Below are positions 43,774 to 53,202 of a DNA stretch of 64,000 nucleotides, piece after piece (position 1 is the first letter of the stretch; each line of letters begins with the position of its first letter). This stretch comes from Bacteroidia bacterium (GTDB lineage: Bacteria > Bacteroidota > Bacteroidia > Chitinophagales > Chitinophagaceae). Under the pieces are notes generated by a model. That model made no database searches and had not been told where the DNA came from. It was given only the letters and a program-made list of their open reading frames with translations. The stretch is taken from NCBI GenBank assembly GCA_030426665.1, contig JAUHYD010000016.1, positions 45,797 through 109,796 on the forward strand. Direction: 5' to 3'. The position numbers were made by a program, and so were the translations under genes.

Positions 43774-44424
43774 ATGATACAAGCGAATATGATACCCATG
43801 GTGATAGACAATGCCGGCATGGGGGAGCGGGCTTATGACATTTATAGTCTATTGCTAAAAGAAAGGATAATATTTTTGGGGACAGGCATTAATGATGCGG
43901 TGGCTAACGTAGTGGTTGCACAGTTATTGTACCTTAATAGCGTTGACCCTAAGGCTCCGGTTCATTTGTACATCAACAGCCCGGGTGGTGAGGTATATGC
44001 GGGATTGGCAATATATGATACCATGCAGATGATAAAAGCACCTGTGGCAACTTATGCGATAGGAGTAACAGCGAGTATGGGCACAGCTTTGCTTACCGCC
44101 GGAGCCAAAGGCATGCGTTACGCACTGCCTCATGCCACCATACATATGCACCCGACAGGTGGTGGCGCAAGAGGGTATACTGAGGATGTAAGAATAGCTA
44201 CCAGAGAGCAGGAGCGGCTGCAGGCACAACTATTTCATTTGATGGGTAAACACTGCGGACATACAAGAGAAGAAATAGAGGCATTTTTTTTGAGAGATAA
44301 GTTTCTGACAACACCTGAGGCAAAAGAATACGGGCTGATAGATGAGGTGCTTGGTGATGTGAGTGATGTAGTAATGATGAATCATTCAGAGTTGCAGGTC
44401 AGGCTTTATGAAACTGCTAACTGA
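43774..44424 (+). CDS. clpP: ClpP-family protease subunit, non-canonical paralogue type
   Basis: 216 residues. The catalytic triad is complete with the usual spacing: Ser101 in VTASMGTALL, His126 in TIHMHPTGGG and Asp175 in LRDKFLTT. YINSPGGEVYAGLAIYDTM and EYGLIDEVL are standard. Deviations from the housekeeping enzyme are HMHPTGGG in place of MIHQPxGG and GVTASMG in place of GxAASMG. No Clp ATPase gene is adjacent. The ATG at 43774 is chosen over an upstream frame that overlaps the small gene. It belongs to the sigma-factor operon. Confidence 0.9.
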   Translation: MIQANMIPMVIDNAGMGERAYDIYSLLLKERIIFLGTGINDAVANVVVAQLLYLNSVDPKAPVHLYINSPGGEVYAGLAIYDTMQMIKAPVATYAIGVTASMGTALLTAGAKGMRYALPHATIHMHPTGGGARGYTEDVRIATREQERLQAQLFHLMGKHCGHTREEIEAFFLRDKFLTTPEAKEYGLIDEVLGDVSDVVMMNHSELQVRLYETAN

Positions 44425-44529
44425 AACGGAGCGGATTTGACGACTTAGTGTGTTCATAGGATGGGTGGCGGTAGGTTTGATATTTTATAATTTTTGCTTA
44501 TCTTTAGAATTATAGCCAACAAAAGCCCG

Positions 44530-45693
44530 ATGTATATACCGAAGTTTCTTGTGTTTACCGTTGTTTGTGTTGCTTTGCTTTCCAGCGAAGGACGCAGTCA
44601 GACTGGTAACAATGTAAATTCCAGACAGATGTCACAGCCCGTGGCGTCGCGTAATTATTCCACCCCTGCCGCCAGTGCCGTACAGAGTAGCTATTCCGTT
44701 GAGTCGGCCGGGTTGTCCGTGTCGCGAAACTCGAATGCCAATAATACAGTAAGTGCGTATGCCGGAAGTAATGGTGCCCCTGAGCCAATGTTGTCTGTAA
44801 GAAATGTTGCCGGTGCCGGAAATGGCTATGCAGAAACTGTTACGCCAAATTATGTTGGCAGCAATTTTGGTTACGCTCGCCATGCTCGGTCGCTGGAGGA
44901 AAGAATTGCTACGGCGCCATCAAGTAATGCCTATGTAAGTCCCGGCAGCGGCAAGGTACTGGGGCGATATAGCAAGGTGCTTGGTCGGTACTATTATTAT
45001 TGTACATCAGAAGAAACCAGAAAAAAATGCATCGATCAGAGAAATAAAAGGTGCGCAAAGGGAGACGTTGCAGCCCTGGCGTTTGATTATAGTCAAAGAG
45101 GGAATGTTCCTTCGTTTTTAGGTTTTGGGTGGGCGACATATAGTCAATGTGGCTCTTTTTTCTACCCATTGGGGTATAAAATGTTACTCAGAGACAGACA
45201 AATGATGCCTGACAATACGTCAAAACACAGCAACTCTTCGCAGTTTTATTCTTTTGATGGGTATGTGGTACACAATACAGATACGATTGCCGGTGTAGTG
45301 ACAATAACGCATAATATGGTGGCGTTAGAAAACTTCGCAGGGCAATCAAACATAGTACGATATACTAATAACCTTAAGAACCCCTCTCTGAAATCAATAA
45401 CCGTTTATAAGGGAGTAAAGGAGCTGAATATGGTTCGGCTTGGAGCAGATAAACACCTTTCAAGAGTGGTGCATGATGGTAAGCTGCGCATATACGATAA
45501 GAGCTATGAATTTCTGACTGCTCAAAACATCGAAAAAAAGTTGTTGGTAGAAGATGTAGCTACCGGTGAGTTTGTAAAGGTTAATTCTACTGCCGAGTTG
45601 ATAAACCTTGTCAATAAAAAGTACGGTTTATCTATTACCCCTGATAAGCAAAGTCGAGAAGAGTTGATGTTGATGGTGAATAGGTTGGATTGA
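44530..45693 (+). CDS. secreted protein of unknown function
   Basis: 387 residues from the ATG that gives a signal peptide (IPKFLVFTVVCVALLSSEGRS). A ~115-residue low-complexity stretch rich in Ser, Asn, Ala and Val follows, then a folded domain with a cluster of cysteines (YYYCTSEETRKKCIDQRNKRC). The C-terminal half (DGYVVHNTDTIAGVVTITH ... KSITVYKGVKELNMVRLG) is a beta-rich module seen in many Bacteroidota exported proteins. No function can be given. No T9SS domain is present. Confidence 0.65.
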   Translation: MYIPKFLVFTVVCVALLSSEGRSQTGNNVNSRQMSQPVASRNYSTPAASAVQSSYSVESAGLSVSRNSNANNTVSAYAGSNGAPEPMLSVRNVAGAGNGYAETVTPNYVGSNFGYARHARSLEERIATAPSSNAYVSPGSGKVLGRYSKVLGRYYYYCTSEETRKKCIDQRNKRCAKGDVAALAFDYSQRGNVPSFLGFGWATYSQCGSFFYPLGYKMLLRDRQMMPDNTSKHSNSSQFYSFDGYVVHNTDTIAGVVTITHNMVALENFAGQSNIVRYTNNLKNPSLKSITVYKGVKELNMVRLGADKHLSRVVHDGKLRIYDKSYEFLTAQNIEKKLLVEDVATGEFVKVNSTAELINLVNKKYGLSITPDKQSREELMLMVNRLD

Positions 45694-45854
45694 TGTTTCC
45701 TTGTTTCATTGTGGGTTCCCTTTTTCGTATAGTCTCTTAGTGTGGTGGCTTTTGTGACATGCATGGACTCGACGATAAGCACAGGTTAGCTTTGCTAATT
45801 TGTGTATCGCTGTGTCTTGGTGAAGGGCGGAGACACGGTGCGGACGAAAACACA

Positions 45855-45930
45855 TTTACCACCCCGGCTGTAAAAAACACTTTGCTTTTTTACAGCATCC
45901 CCTCCTGAAAAATAGGAGGGGAGTTTCCCG
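45855..45930 (+). repeat. two-hairpin intergenic repeat, family 2 copy 3
   Basis: TTTACCACCCCGGC, hairpin GCTGTAAAAAA...TTTTTTACAGC, then CCCCTCCT...AGGAGGGGAGT. It is 26 kb from the other copies and lies between the convergent secreted-protein and NHL genes, where it could act as a terminator. Confidence 0.78.
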
Positions 45931-45988
45931 TGTTATTGGGGAGTTTCCGTGTTATTTGTTTCTCTTGTTTTTGATGGCGGCTTCATTC

Positions 45989-47377
45989 TTACTCCTTCCA
46001 CACCCTACGGACTATCATTTCTCTGCTGCCGCTATACCGGATTAGATACATACCTGAAGGTAACTCTTTTACTGAAATTACATTATCGCCCTTTGTGACA
46101 TTTTGAGTGTAGAGCAGCTTACCTGAAATACTTGTGATGGATACCTGCCCGACTCCTGATGCAGTGATATGTAGCACATCTGTTACTGGAATTGGGTAAA
46201 TATCTATACCCGAAACAGGAACACTATTTACGCTAACAGTAGTATCACCACCTCCTTCTGATGAGGTAGTATCAGGACAATCAGGATAAAAGAGAACTTT
46301 TCGGACACGATTGTTTCGAACGTCTGCAATATATAGGTTACCGCAAGTGTCCGTAATTATCCCCCCGGGAGCATGTAATAAAGCATCTGTAGCCGGTCCA
46401 CCATCGCCACCAAAACCAACGGTGCCATTGCCTGCAATAGTTGTAATAATACCGGTAACCACGTCTACTTTTCGTACAATAGGAGCACCCAGATACTCTG
46501 CAAAATATAAATTACCAAACTTGTCTAAGGCTATTTTTGGGGGAGCCACCGTAGCGTCAGTAGCCGGAATACCATCTCCCATAACACCTACAATAGCGAC
46601 TAAGTCACCGTTTCCTGCATAAGTGGTGATGGTACCAAATGTATCTACCTTCATCACCCGTGATGAAAAATCTGTAATATACATATTCCCGGTATCGTCA
46701 AAACATAAACCATGAGCACTGCGTATTGCTGTGGTATCTGCAGGTCCACCATCACCGCCATACCCCCAACTGAACAATCCTGTACCTACTACAGTGGTTA
46801 TAATGCCTGACAAATCTACCTTACGGACACGGGCATTAGAATAATCTCCAATATGCATATTTCCTGCTTTATCAAAGCAGACATCCGTAGGCACATATAG
46901 TTCTGCATCTGTAGCGGGACCTCCATCGCCACTAAATGCGCCTACACCTATCCCAGCTACCGTTGTGATAACACCTGTAATTGCATCTACACGGCGAATC
47001 CTATTATCATGAGCATCTGCAATATATAAATTGCCAGAAGCATCAACAGCTAACCCCTGAGCATTTCTTAACTGAGCATCTGTAGCCAATCCTCCGTCGC
47101 CACTATAGCCACTGATACCCGTACCTGCTACTGTTGTAATAATTCCATCTGGCGTTATCTTGCGAACTCGGGGCAAACTTAGTCCTCCATCTCCGACATA
47201 TAAATTTCCCTGCAAATCAAAAGTCAACGATGCCGGACCATAAATACCCGCTGCACTGGCTGGGCCACCATCACCGGTATCAACCGCTGCCCCGGTACCG
47301 GCAACAGTAATAATACCCTGAGCCGAAAGACCAAATGGCAATAGCAGCACTAACAATATCTGAAATAGTGTTTTCAC
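45989..47377 (-). CDS. NHL-repeat protein with T9SS sorting domain
   Basis: 462 residues: a signal peptide (KTLFQILLVLLLPFGLSAQ), then about six NHL repeats of the form TTVAGTG..GYSGDGG.ATDA.L....GLAVDASGNLYIADAHDNRIRRV that should fold as a six-bladed propeller. A short linker and a T9SS type A sorting domain (GIDIYPIPVTDVLHITASG ... GMYLIRYSGSREMIVRRV) follow. It is probably surface-exposed. The -7 box is imperfect (TACCTTTA). Confidence 0.88.
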   Translation of the reverse strand: MKTLFQILLVLLLPFGLSAQGIITVAGTGAAVDTGDGGPASAAGIYGPASLTFDLQGNLYVGDGGLSLPRVRKITPDGIITTVAGTGISGYSGDGGLATDAQLRNAQGLAVDASGNLYIADAHDNRIRRVDAITGVITTVAGIGVGAFSGDGGPATDAELYVPTDVCFDKAGNMHIGDYSNARVRKVDLSGIITTVVGTGLFSWGYGGDGGPADTTAIRSAHGLCFDDTGNMYITDFSSRVMKVDTFGTITTYAGNGDLVAIVGVMGDGIPATDATVAPPKIALDKFGNLYFAEYLGAPIVRKVDVVTGIITTIAGNGTVGFGGDGGPATDALLHAPGGIITDTCGNLYIADVRNNRVRKVLFYPDCPDTTSSEGGGDTTVSVNSVPVSGIDIYPIPVTDVLHITASGVGQVSITSISGKLLYTQNVTKGDNVISVKELPSGMYLIRYSGSREMIVRRVWKE

Positions 47378-47460
47378 CTATGTAAAGGTACGAATAGTGA
47401 ATGTTATGAAAAAAGGGGATAAATGGCTGATTTTAGGAGATAGGGGTCGCACTCCGTGTA

Positions 47461-47534
47461 TCATCCTGACGCTTGGAAGGATCTAAACACAACGCGAGTA
47501 GCAGATGTCTCCTTTCGTCGACATGACAAGTGGG
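47461..47534 (+). repeat. dispersed TCATCCTGA-type repeat, copy 1
   Basis: Shares TCATCCTGA, TGGAAGGA, GAGTAG, GATGTCTCCTTTCGTCGAC and ATGACAAGTGGG in order with 47632-47704. It is of the type common between genes in this phylum. Confidence 0.7.
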
Positions 47535-47631
47535 GTACCCCTATCCTCTAAAGTGTGACGTAGTTTGTCATGTGTTGTGACCTCTTTTCTAATTGTAAGT
47601 TTCATAATAATCAGATTGTTGTTTTAGCTTT

Positions 47632-47704
47632 TCATCCTGAGGATGGAAGGAGCTAACAAAGACAAGAGTAGTGGATGTCTCCTTTCGTCGACATGACAAG
47701 TGGG
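47632..47704 (+). repeat. dispersed TCATCCTGA-type repeat, copy 2
   Basis: Second copy, 171 bp after the first, in the 511-bp gap between the NHL gene and lon. The 3' half is identical. No gene was recognised in the gap. Confidence 0.7.
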
Positions 47705-47888
47705 TGAGAATTTGTATTTTCAGAATAGATGAGTGTATTCAAGTAAATTCTATTCCTCCATTTTGGCGCATTATTCTATTATATTAGGTCATTTACCTGC
47801 AATAATTTCCGATTATAGTCATTGGCATAAGTATTGCCCTTATTCTTTTCCCTTAATTTAGCGATTAAATAGGGAAAACCTTGACATT

Positions 47889-50312
47889 ATGGCTGAAATT
47901 AACTCAATGTTGGATATGTTGTTGAATCAGAACGAGCAGGAAATGGAATTTATGCCGATTGTCCCTCTTGGAGAGGATGAGATGGATGATGCAGAGCGTG
48001 CCTTGTTGCCTAAAGAGTTGCCGATAATTGCATTGCGCAATACGGTATTGTTTCCGAATGTGGTATTGCCGATAACGGTGGCTCGCGAGAAGTCGGTGAA
48101 GGCCCTGGATCAGGCACAAAAAACTAACAAATGGATTGGCGTTCTTGCGCAGAAAGATAGCAATACCGATGACCCGAAACCGGAGGATATATACCAGATA
48201 GGTACGCTTGCCAAAGTGGTTAAGCAAATAAAAATGCCCGACGGAAACATCACGTTATTCATTATGGGGCGGATGCGGTTCAAGATTGACAAGTTTACCA
48301 AGACAGAACCGTTCTACAAAGCAGAGGTTACCTACATGGAGGATGTGTATCCGAAGGATGATAAGTCGTTTGATGCATTAATCAGTTCATTGAAAGATAT
48401 GGGCGAGCAGATTGCGCAACAGTCTCCAAATATTCCGAGCGAAGCAAGTATTGTATTGCGCAATATTGAGAATCAGTCTTTTCTGATGCACTTTATAGCG
48501 TCAAATATATCTTCTAAGTTGCACGAGAAGCAGGCAATGCTTGAAGAGGACAATATCACCGTGCGGGCGGAAATGCTGCTCAAATTGTTGCAGTCGGAGT
48601 TGCAACTGGTTGAGTTGAAGAACGAGATAACCAATAAGACCAGAGCAGATATAGACAGGCAACAGCGGGAGTATTTTCTGCAGCAGCAGATGAAATCCAT
48701 TAAAGAAGAGCTCGGTGGTGACCCGAATGACCGCGAAATTAAAGATTTACAGAAGCGGGCAGAGGAAATGAAATGGTCGGATGCGGTGAAAGAGCTTTTC
48801 AAAAAGAACATAGAGAAGTTAGAGCGTATGCATCCCAGCACGCCGGATTATTCGGTTATTTACAACCATTTGGATCTGATGCTGGATTTGCCCTGGGAAA
48901 CGTATACCAAGGACAGCTATGACCTGAAGAAGGCTAAAAAGGTTCTGGATCATGACCATTACGGAATGGAAAAGATTAAGGATCGTATTTTGGAGTATCT
49001 GGCGGTGCTTAAGCTGAAAGGTGACATGAAGTCTCCGATACTTTGTTTTGTGGGCCCTCCGGGTATCGGTAAGACATCGCTTGGGCGCAGTATCGCCTCT
49101 GCAATACAAAGAAAGTATGTAAGATTGAGCCTGGGTGGCTTGCATGATGAAAGTGAATTAAGGGGACATAGGAAGACCTATATCGGTGCAATGCCCGGAC
49201 GAATAATACAATCTCTTCGTAAGGTTAAGACTTCTAATCCGGTGTTTATTCTGGATGAAATAGACAAAATAGGCAAGGACTTCAGGGGAGACCCGAGCTC
49301 GGCATTGCTGGAGGTGCTAGACCCTGAGCAGAATAATTCATTCTATGACAACTATTTAGAGTCTGAGTACGACTTGTCGAAGGTGTTGTTTATTGCGACG
49401 GCAAACAGCCTTAGCGATATTCAACCTGCATTGCGTGACCGGTTGGAGATTATTCAGCTGTCGGGGTATTCTCCTGAGGAAAAAATAGAGATTGCAAAGC
49501 GACATCTGATTCCAAAGCAAAAGGAGATGCATGGACTTGCAAAAGTGCCTTTAAAGTTTTCTGATAAAGTACTGTTTAAGATTGTACAGGAGTATACCAG
49601 AGAGAGTGGGGTAAGGGAATTAGACCGGTTGCTAGCGGCAATAATGCGTAGCGTTGCGCGGCATGTTGCGATGGATGAAAAAGTGGCTCCACAGGTGTCG
49701 ATTGCTCAGGTTGAAGAGGCATTGGGTAAGCCAAGGTTCAGTAATGATATCTATACCAAGGGTCATCCGGCCGGTGTTGTTGTAGGGTTGGCGTGGACAT
49801 CGGTAGGTGGAGATATATTGTTTATAGAGTCTTCATTATCAAAGGGAAAAGGCGTACTTACTTTAACCGGTAATTTAGGTACTGTGATGAAGGAAAGTGC
49901 TACAACAGCCTTGTCTTATCTGAAAGCCCATGCCGATGAATTCAATATTGATAGTGACCTGTTTGAGACGATGAATATCCATATTCACGTGCCGGAGGGA
50001 GCAGTGCCCAAGGATGGTCCGAGTGCGGGAATAACTATGCTTACTTCGCTTGCGTCTTCTTTTACGGGCAGGCGTGTGCGGTCATATTATGCAATGACCG
50101 GCGAGATAACGCTGCGAGGTCAGGTATTGCCGGTTGGTGGTATCAAAGAGAAAATACTGGCAGCCAAGCGAGCCGGAATTAAGGATATCATAATGTGCAG
50201 CCAGAACGAGAAGGATGTTGACGCAATAAACGCACAATATATAAAAGGGTTGCGTTTTCACTATGTTGAGACAGCTTCGGACGTGATAGCTCTGGCGTTG
50301 CTAAAGAAGTAA
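47889..50312 (+). CDS. lon: ATP-dependent protease Lon
   Basis: An 807-residue LonA: an N-terminal substrate domain (LPIIALRNTVLFPNVVLPI), an AAA+ module with Walker A GPPGIGKTSLGRSIA near residue 390 and Walker B FILDEIDKIG, and a C-terminal protease domain with the catalytic Ser712 in PKDGPSAGI and the dyad Lys in GGIKEKILAAKRAG. It degrades damaged and regulatory proteins in the cytoplasm. It stands alone and is convergent with the following glycosyltransferase, five bases apart. Confidence 0.97.
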   Translation: MAEINSMLDMLLNQNEQEMEFMPIVPLGEDEMDDAERALLPKELPIIALRNTVLFPNVVLPITVAREKSVKALDQAQKTNKWIGVLAQKDSNTDDPKPEDIYQIGTLAKVVKQIKMPDGNITLFIMGRMRFKIDKFTKTEPFYKAEVTYMEDVYPKDDKSFDALISSLKDMGEQIAQQSPNIPSEASIVLRNIENQSFLMHFIASNISSKLHEKQAMLEEDNITVRAEMLLKLLQSELQLVELKNEITNKTRADIDRQQREYFLQQQMKSIKEELGGDPNDREIKDLQKRAEEMKWSDAVKELFKKNIEKLERMHPSTPDYSVIYNHLDLMLDLPWETYTKDSYDLKKAKKVLDHDHYGMEKIKDRILEYLAVLKLKGDMKSPILCFVGPPGIGKTSLGRSIASAIQRKYVRLSLGGLHDESELRGHRKTYIGAMPGRIIQSLRKVKTSNPVFILDEIDKIGKDFRGDPSSALLEVLDPEQNNSFYDNYLESEYDLSKVLFIATANSLSDIQPALRDRLEIIQLSGYSPEEKIEIAKRHLIPKQKEMHGLAKVPLKFSDKVLFKIVQEYTRESGVRELDRLLAAIMRSVARHVAMDEKVAPQVSIAQVEEALGKPRFSNDIYTKGHPAGVVVGLAWTSVGGDILFIESSLSKGKGVLTLTGNLGTVMKESATTALSYLKAHADEFNIDSDLFETMNIHIHVPEGAVPKDGPSAGITMLTSLASSFTGRRVRSYYAMTGEITLRGQVLPVGGIKEKILAAKRAGIKDIIMCSQNEKDVDAINAQYIKGLRFHYVETASDVIALALLKK

Positions 50313-50316
50313 GCGG

Positions 50317-51147
50317 TTACATGATTTTTCTTTTGAACCATGCCCTGAACGTTTCCCAGGGCATGTCTTCAGGTGTCGATAGTGGACCTGTAAACGGTGT
50401 GCCGCGGCGTATATAAAATTTGTTGAATGTGGATTGATTAATGCCCCATTTCATCAAAAATTGTTTTCGTCCATTATTCTTTTTTATTCTGAGTGTAGAC
50501 TTAGACTGGAAATGGTATACCCGGCTTTTGCCGATGCCTTTATACAGTCTGCAGCCGGCATACCACATCTTCATAGAGAAATCGTCATCACTACTTACGC
50601 CGGGACTAAGTTCTATGCTGTAGCCGCCTGTCTCCAGCCAGTATTTTTTGTGAACTATAGTTGGAGGCCATGTGGAACCGGTCCAGTCGTCTTTGACTAT
50701 CGATCCACATTCTCTTAATAATTTTTCTTCGTCAAAAGTTTCGATACTTTGACCATAGTCCCGATTGATTACACAAGGGTTGTTGTGACTGACCGGCTCT
50801 ATCATGGTGCTTGAAAACATGAAGTTGTCGGTGCCTGCAGCAGTTATTTCTTTAGCTATATATACATCCCACTCCGGACATACGTACATATCGTCATTCA
50901 TATAGACAATGTAGTTGTGCTCGGATAGTCCGGCAGCCAGATTAACTGCTTTGCAGATGCCTGCATTGTCGGGCGTATGTGTGTAATGCAGATTTGTTGA
51001 TTTTGCCCAATCTATTGTACCGTCGCTGCCATCGTTGATATGAAGAATCACCTGGTGGTCATATGCGGAGTTTTTCCTGATGCTATCTACGCATAGTTTT
51101 ACAAATGCCAGATTGTTCCACGTCGGTATGATGATTGATAGCTGCAA
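50317..51147 (-). CDS. family 2 glycosyltransferase
   Basis: 276 residues. QLSIIIPTWNNLAFVKLCVDSI opens a GT-A fold, VILHINDGSDGT and YIVYMNDDMYVCPEWD contain the nucleotide- and metal-binding Asp residues (DD of the DxD site). There is no membrane segment, so it is soluble or peripheral. It is expected to add a sugar to an envelope glycan. A perfect 9-bp inverted repeat lies in its last codons. Confidence 0.85.
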   Translation of the reverse strand: MQLSIIIPTWNNLAFVKLCVDSIRKNSAYDHQVILHINDGSDGTIDWAKSTNLHYTHTPDNAGICKAVNLAAGLSEHNYIVYMNDDMYVCPEWDVYIAKEITAAGTDNFMFSSTMIEPVSHNNPCVINRDYGQSIETFDEEKLLRECGSIVKDDWTGSTWPPTIVHKKYWLETGGYSIELSPGVSSDDDFSMKMWYAGCRLYKGIGKSRVYHFQSKSTLRIKKNNGRKQFLMKWGINQSTFNKFYIRRGTPFTGPLSTPEDMPWETFRAWFKRKIM

Positions 51148-51273
51148 AATATAGTTCAGATTATAGCATCAAAAGTAAACACCCAAAACCAAAAACTATA
51201 ATAATCCTTTGTGAATGCGAAGTAATATGGTATTCCACCTAAAACAAGTTAACTTTATAACAAACGAATAAGC

Positions 51274-51891
51274 ATGTTATTAAGTATACATCCGGACGAT
51301 CCCCAACCCAGAAACATTAAGACAGTTGTTGACTGTCTGCGTAAAGGTGGCGTGATTATTTACCCCACTGATACTATATATGGTATTGGTTGTGATATAA
51401 ATAGTGCCGATGCAATTTCCAGAATTGCCAGAATCAAAAATGTAGATGTTAAGAAGGCTCAGTTTTCATTTATTTGTGCTGATCTCAGTCACTTGAGTGA
51501 TTATGCCAAAAGTGTCCCTACTCCGGTGTTCCGACTACTCAAGGCAACCTTACCAGGGCCTTATACTTACATTATGGACGCCAGCAAGCAAGTGCCAAAG
51601 CTGATGCGCACAAAAAAAGATACTGTTGGGATAAGGGTGCCGGACAATAATATTTGTCAGCGCATAATAAGTGAGTTGGGCAACCCAATAATGAGTACAT
51701 CGCTTCCAAATGACGGAGATGTAGAGTACTATACCGACCCGGAAGTGATGTTTGACACCTTCGGTAGTCTTGTGGATATAGTGATCGATGGAGGTCCAGG
51801 TCATATTATTCCTTCAACAGTAATAGACTGTACCAATGGAAGTCCATCGCTAATTAGGGAAGGCGCCGGCAAATGGGAAGGATTGTTTTGA
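51274..51891 (+). CDS. L-threonylcarbamoyladenylate synthase family protein (YrdC/YciO type)
   Basis: 205 residues with the YrdC fold: GGVIIYPTDTIYGIGCDI, the Lys/Arg-containing ISRIARIKNVDVKKAQFSFI, PGPYTYIMDA and TVGIRVPDN. TsaC/Sua5 members make threonylcarbamoyl-AMP for the t6A modification of tRNAs that read ANN codons. The SFIC motif and the length are nearer the YciO/Sua5-like short branch, so it could be a paralogue. The next gene starts 37 bases on and may be in the same transcript. Confidence 0.85.
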   Translation: MLLSIHPDDPQPRNIKTVVDCLRKGGVIIYPTDTIYGIGCDINSADAISRIARIKNVDVKKAQFSFICADLSHLSDYAKSVPTPVFRLLKATLPGPYTYIMDASKQVPKLMRTKKDTVGIRVPDNNICQRIISELGNPIMSTSLPNDGDVEYYTDPEVMFDTFGSLVDIVIDGGPGHIIPSTVIDCTNGSPSLIREGAGKWEGLF

Positions 51892-51928
51892 TGGGATTTT
51901 TTGATTTATAAATAATAAATATATAGTT

Positions 51929-52777
51929 ATGATTGCGTTTTTGGGTTCGGGGCTGCTCGGCTCCGGTTTTATCAGAGCAATGCTTGCCAAAGGTGAGCAA
52001 GTGAAAATCTGGAACAGAACAAAAGAAAAGGCTGAAGATCTGGCACAATACGGTGCAATAGTGTGCGATAGTCCGGCTGAGGCAGTAAAAGATACCGCAC
52101 GTGTTCATGTTGTGCTTAAAGACGATAAGAGCGTTGATGAGGTATTGGCGTCGTCGGAGGCCGGGCTAATGAAAGGTGCTACCATCATAGATCATACAAC
52201 GACATCGGTTGAAGGAGCGAAGGAGCGCACCGATAAATGGCAGAAAGCAGGATACACTTACCAGCACGCGCCTGTATTTATGGGGCCTGCCAACTCGCTG
52301 GCAAGTACCGGGTATATGCTGGTTTCGGGTAATCAGGGTGTGATTGCATCTATATTGCCGGAACTGGAAAAAATGACCGGTAAGGTACTGAACTATGGAG
52401 ATGAGCCCGGCAAAGCTGCCGGCATGAAGCTGGCAGGCAATTTGTTTCTTATTGCAATTACTGCAGGGTTATCGGATACACTTGCACTAACCAAGTCGTT
52501 GGGCATACCTGTAAGTGATGTTGCGTCGCTATTTGAAGAGTGGAATCCCGGTGCCGTATTGTCTGGTCGATTAAAGAAAATAACAGATGGCAACTTTGAT
52601 AAACCGACCTGGGAGTTGGATATGGCCCGGAAAGATGCCGGCCTGATGATTGAGGAGGCAAGGGAAAACGGTGCACCATTAGTTGTTATTCCGGCAGTAG
52701 CTGCTGAAATGGACAGGTGGATTGCTGACGGTCACGGAAAAAGTGACTGGACAGTTATTGGAAAGAATAATATCTGA
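51929..52777 (+). CDS. NAD(P)-dependent beta-hydroxyacid dehydrogenase family protein
   Basis: 282 residues of the 3-hydroxyisobutyrate/6-phosphogluconate dehydrogenase superfamily. The Rossmann motif is IAFLGSGLLGSGFIRAML, the second family signature is HAPVFMGPANSLASTGYMLVSG, and the catalytic-Lys region is KAAGMKLAGNLFLIA. Such enzymes oxidise small beta-hydroxyacids or reduce succinic or glyoxylic semialdehydes. The substrate is not readable from the sequence. Confidence 0.88.
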   Translation: MIAFLGSGLLGSGFIRAMLAKGEQVKIWNRTKEKAEDLAQYGAIVCDSPAEAVKDTARVHVVLKDDKSVDEVLASSEAGLMKGATIIDHTTTSVEGAKERTDKWQKAGYTYQHAPVFMGPANSLASTGYMLVSGNQGVIASILPELEKMTGKVLNYGDEPGKAAGMKLAGNLFLIAITAGLSDTLALTKSLGIPVSDVASLFEEWNPGAVLSGRLKKITDGNFDKPTWELDMARKDAGLMIEEARENGAPLVVIPAVAAEMDRWIADGHGKSDWTVIGKNNI

Positions 52778-52789
52778 TTTGGGGGGTAA

Positions 52790-53197
52790 CTACGCACATT
52801 CCTTACAAACACCCTGAATAACGGTATTGATACCCGACGCTTTGAAGCCGACGGGCAGTTTTATGGAGGGAGTGTGCGTATGCTCTAAGCAAAACATTTT
52901 GTGGCATCGCTCGCAATTGAAGTGTACGTGGCTTTCTGTGTGTGTTTTGTCGGGGCAGTCGTGGGCACACACTGCAAACCTGGTTATACCCTCAAAGTCA
53001 AGAATTTTATGGACTATCCCGGACTCTTCAAAGTCTTTCAATACCCTGTAAAGTGTTATCCTGTCGACCTTACTAAAGGTTGATTCCAGCTCTGTATGAG
53101 ATAGTGCCAGGTCGGTATTGCTCAGCTCGTCTAATACTTTGACTCTGGCCGGCGTAGCCTTTAGCCCCTTTTCTCTAATGTAGTCTGAACTGTTCAC
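52790..53197 (-). CDS. Fur-family metalloregulator
   Basis: 135 residues from the GTG at 53197. The DNA-binding part is LKATPARVKVLDELSNTDLALSHTELESTF and ITLYRVLKDFEESGIVHKI. The metal-binding part has HVHFNCERCHKMFCLE and the C-terminal CKECA, giving two CxxC pairs for structural zinc. The GTG is preferred because a -7 box TATCTTTG lies five bases upstream, and the longer frame (to 53227) would run through the promoter and an operator. Which metal it senses is uncertain; zinc is plausible. It is divergent from the MerC-like gene. Confidence 0.88.
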   Translation of the reverse strand: MNSSDYIREKGLKATPARVKVLDELSNTDLALSHTELESTFSKVDRITLYRVLKDFEESGIVHKILDFEGITRFAVCAHDCPDKTHTESHVHFNCERCHKMFCLEHTHTPSIKLPVGFKASGINTVIQGVCKECA

Positions 53198-53202
53198 GAA
53201 GA

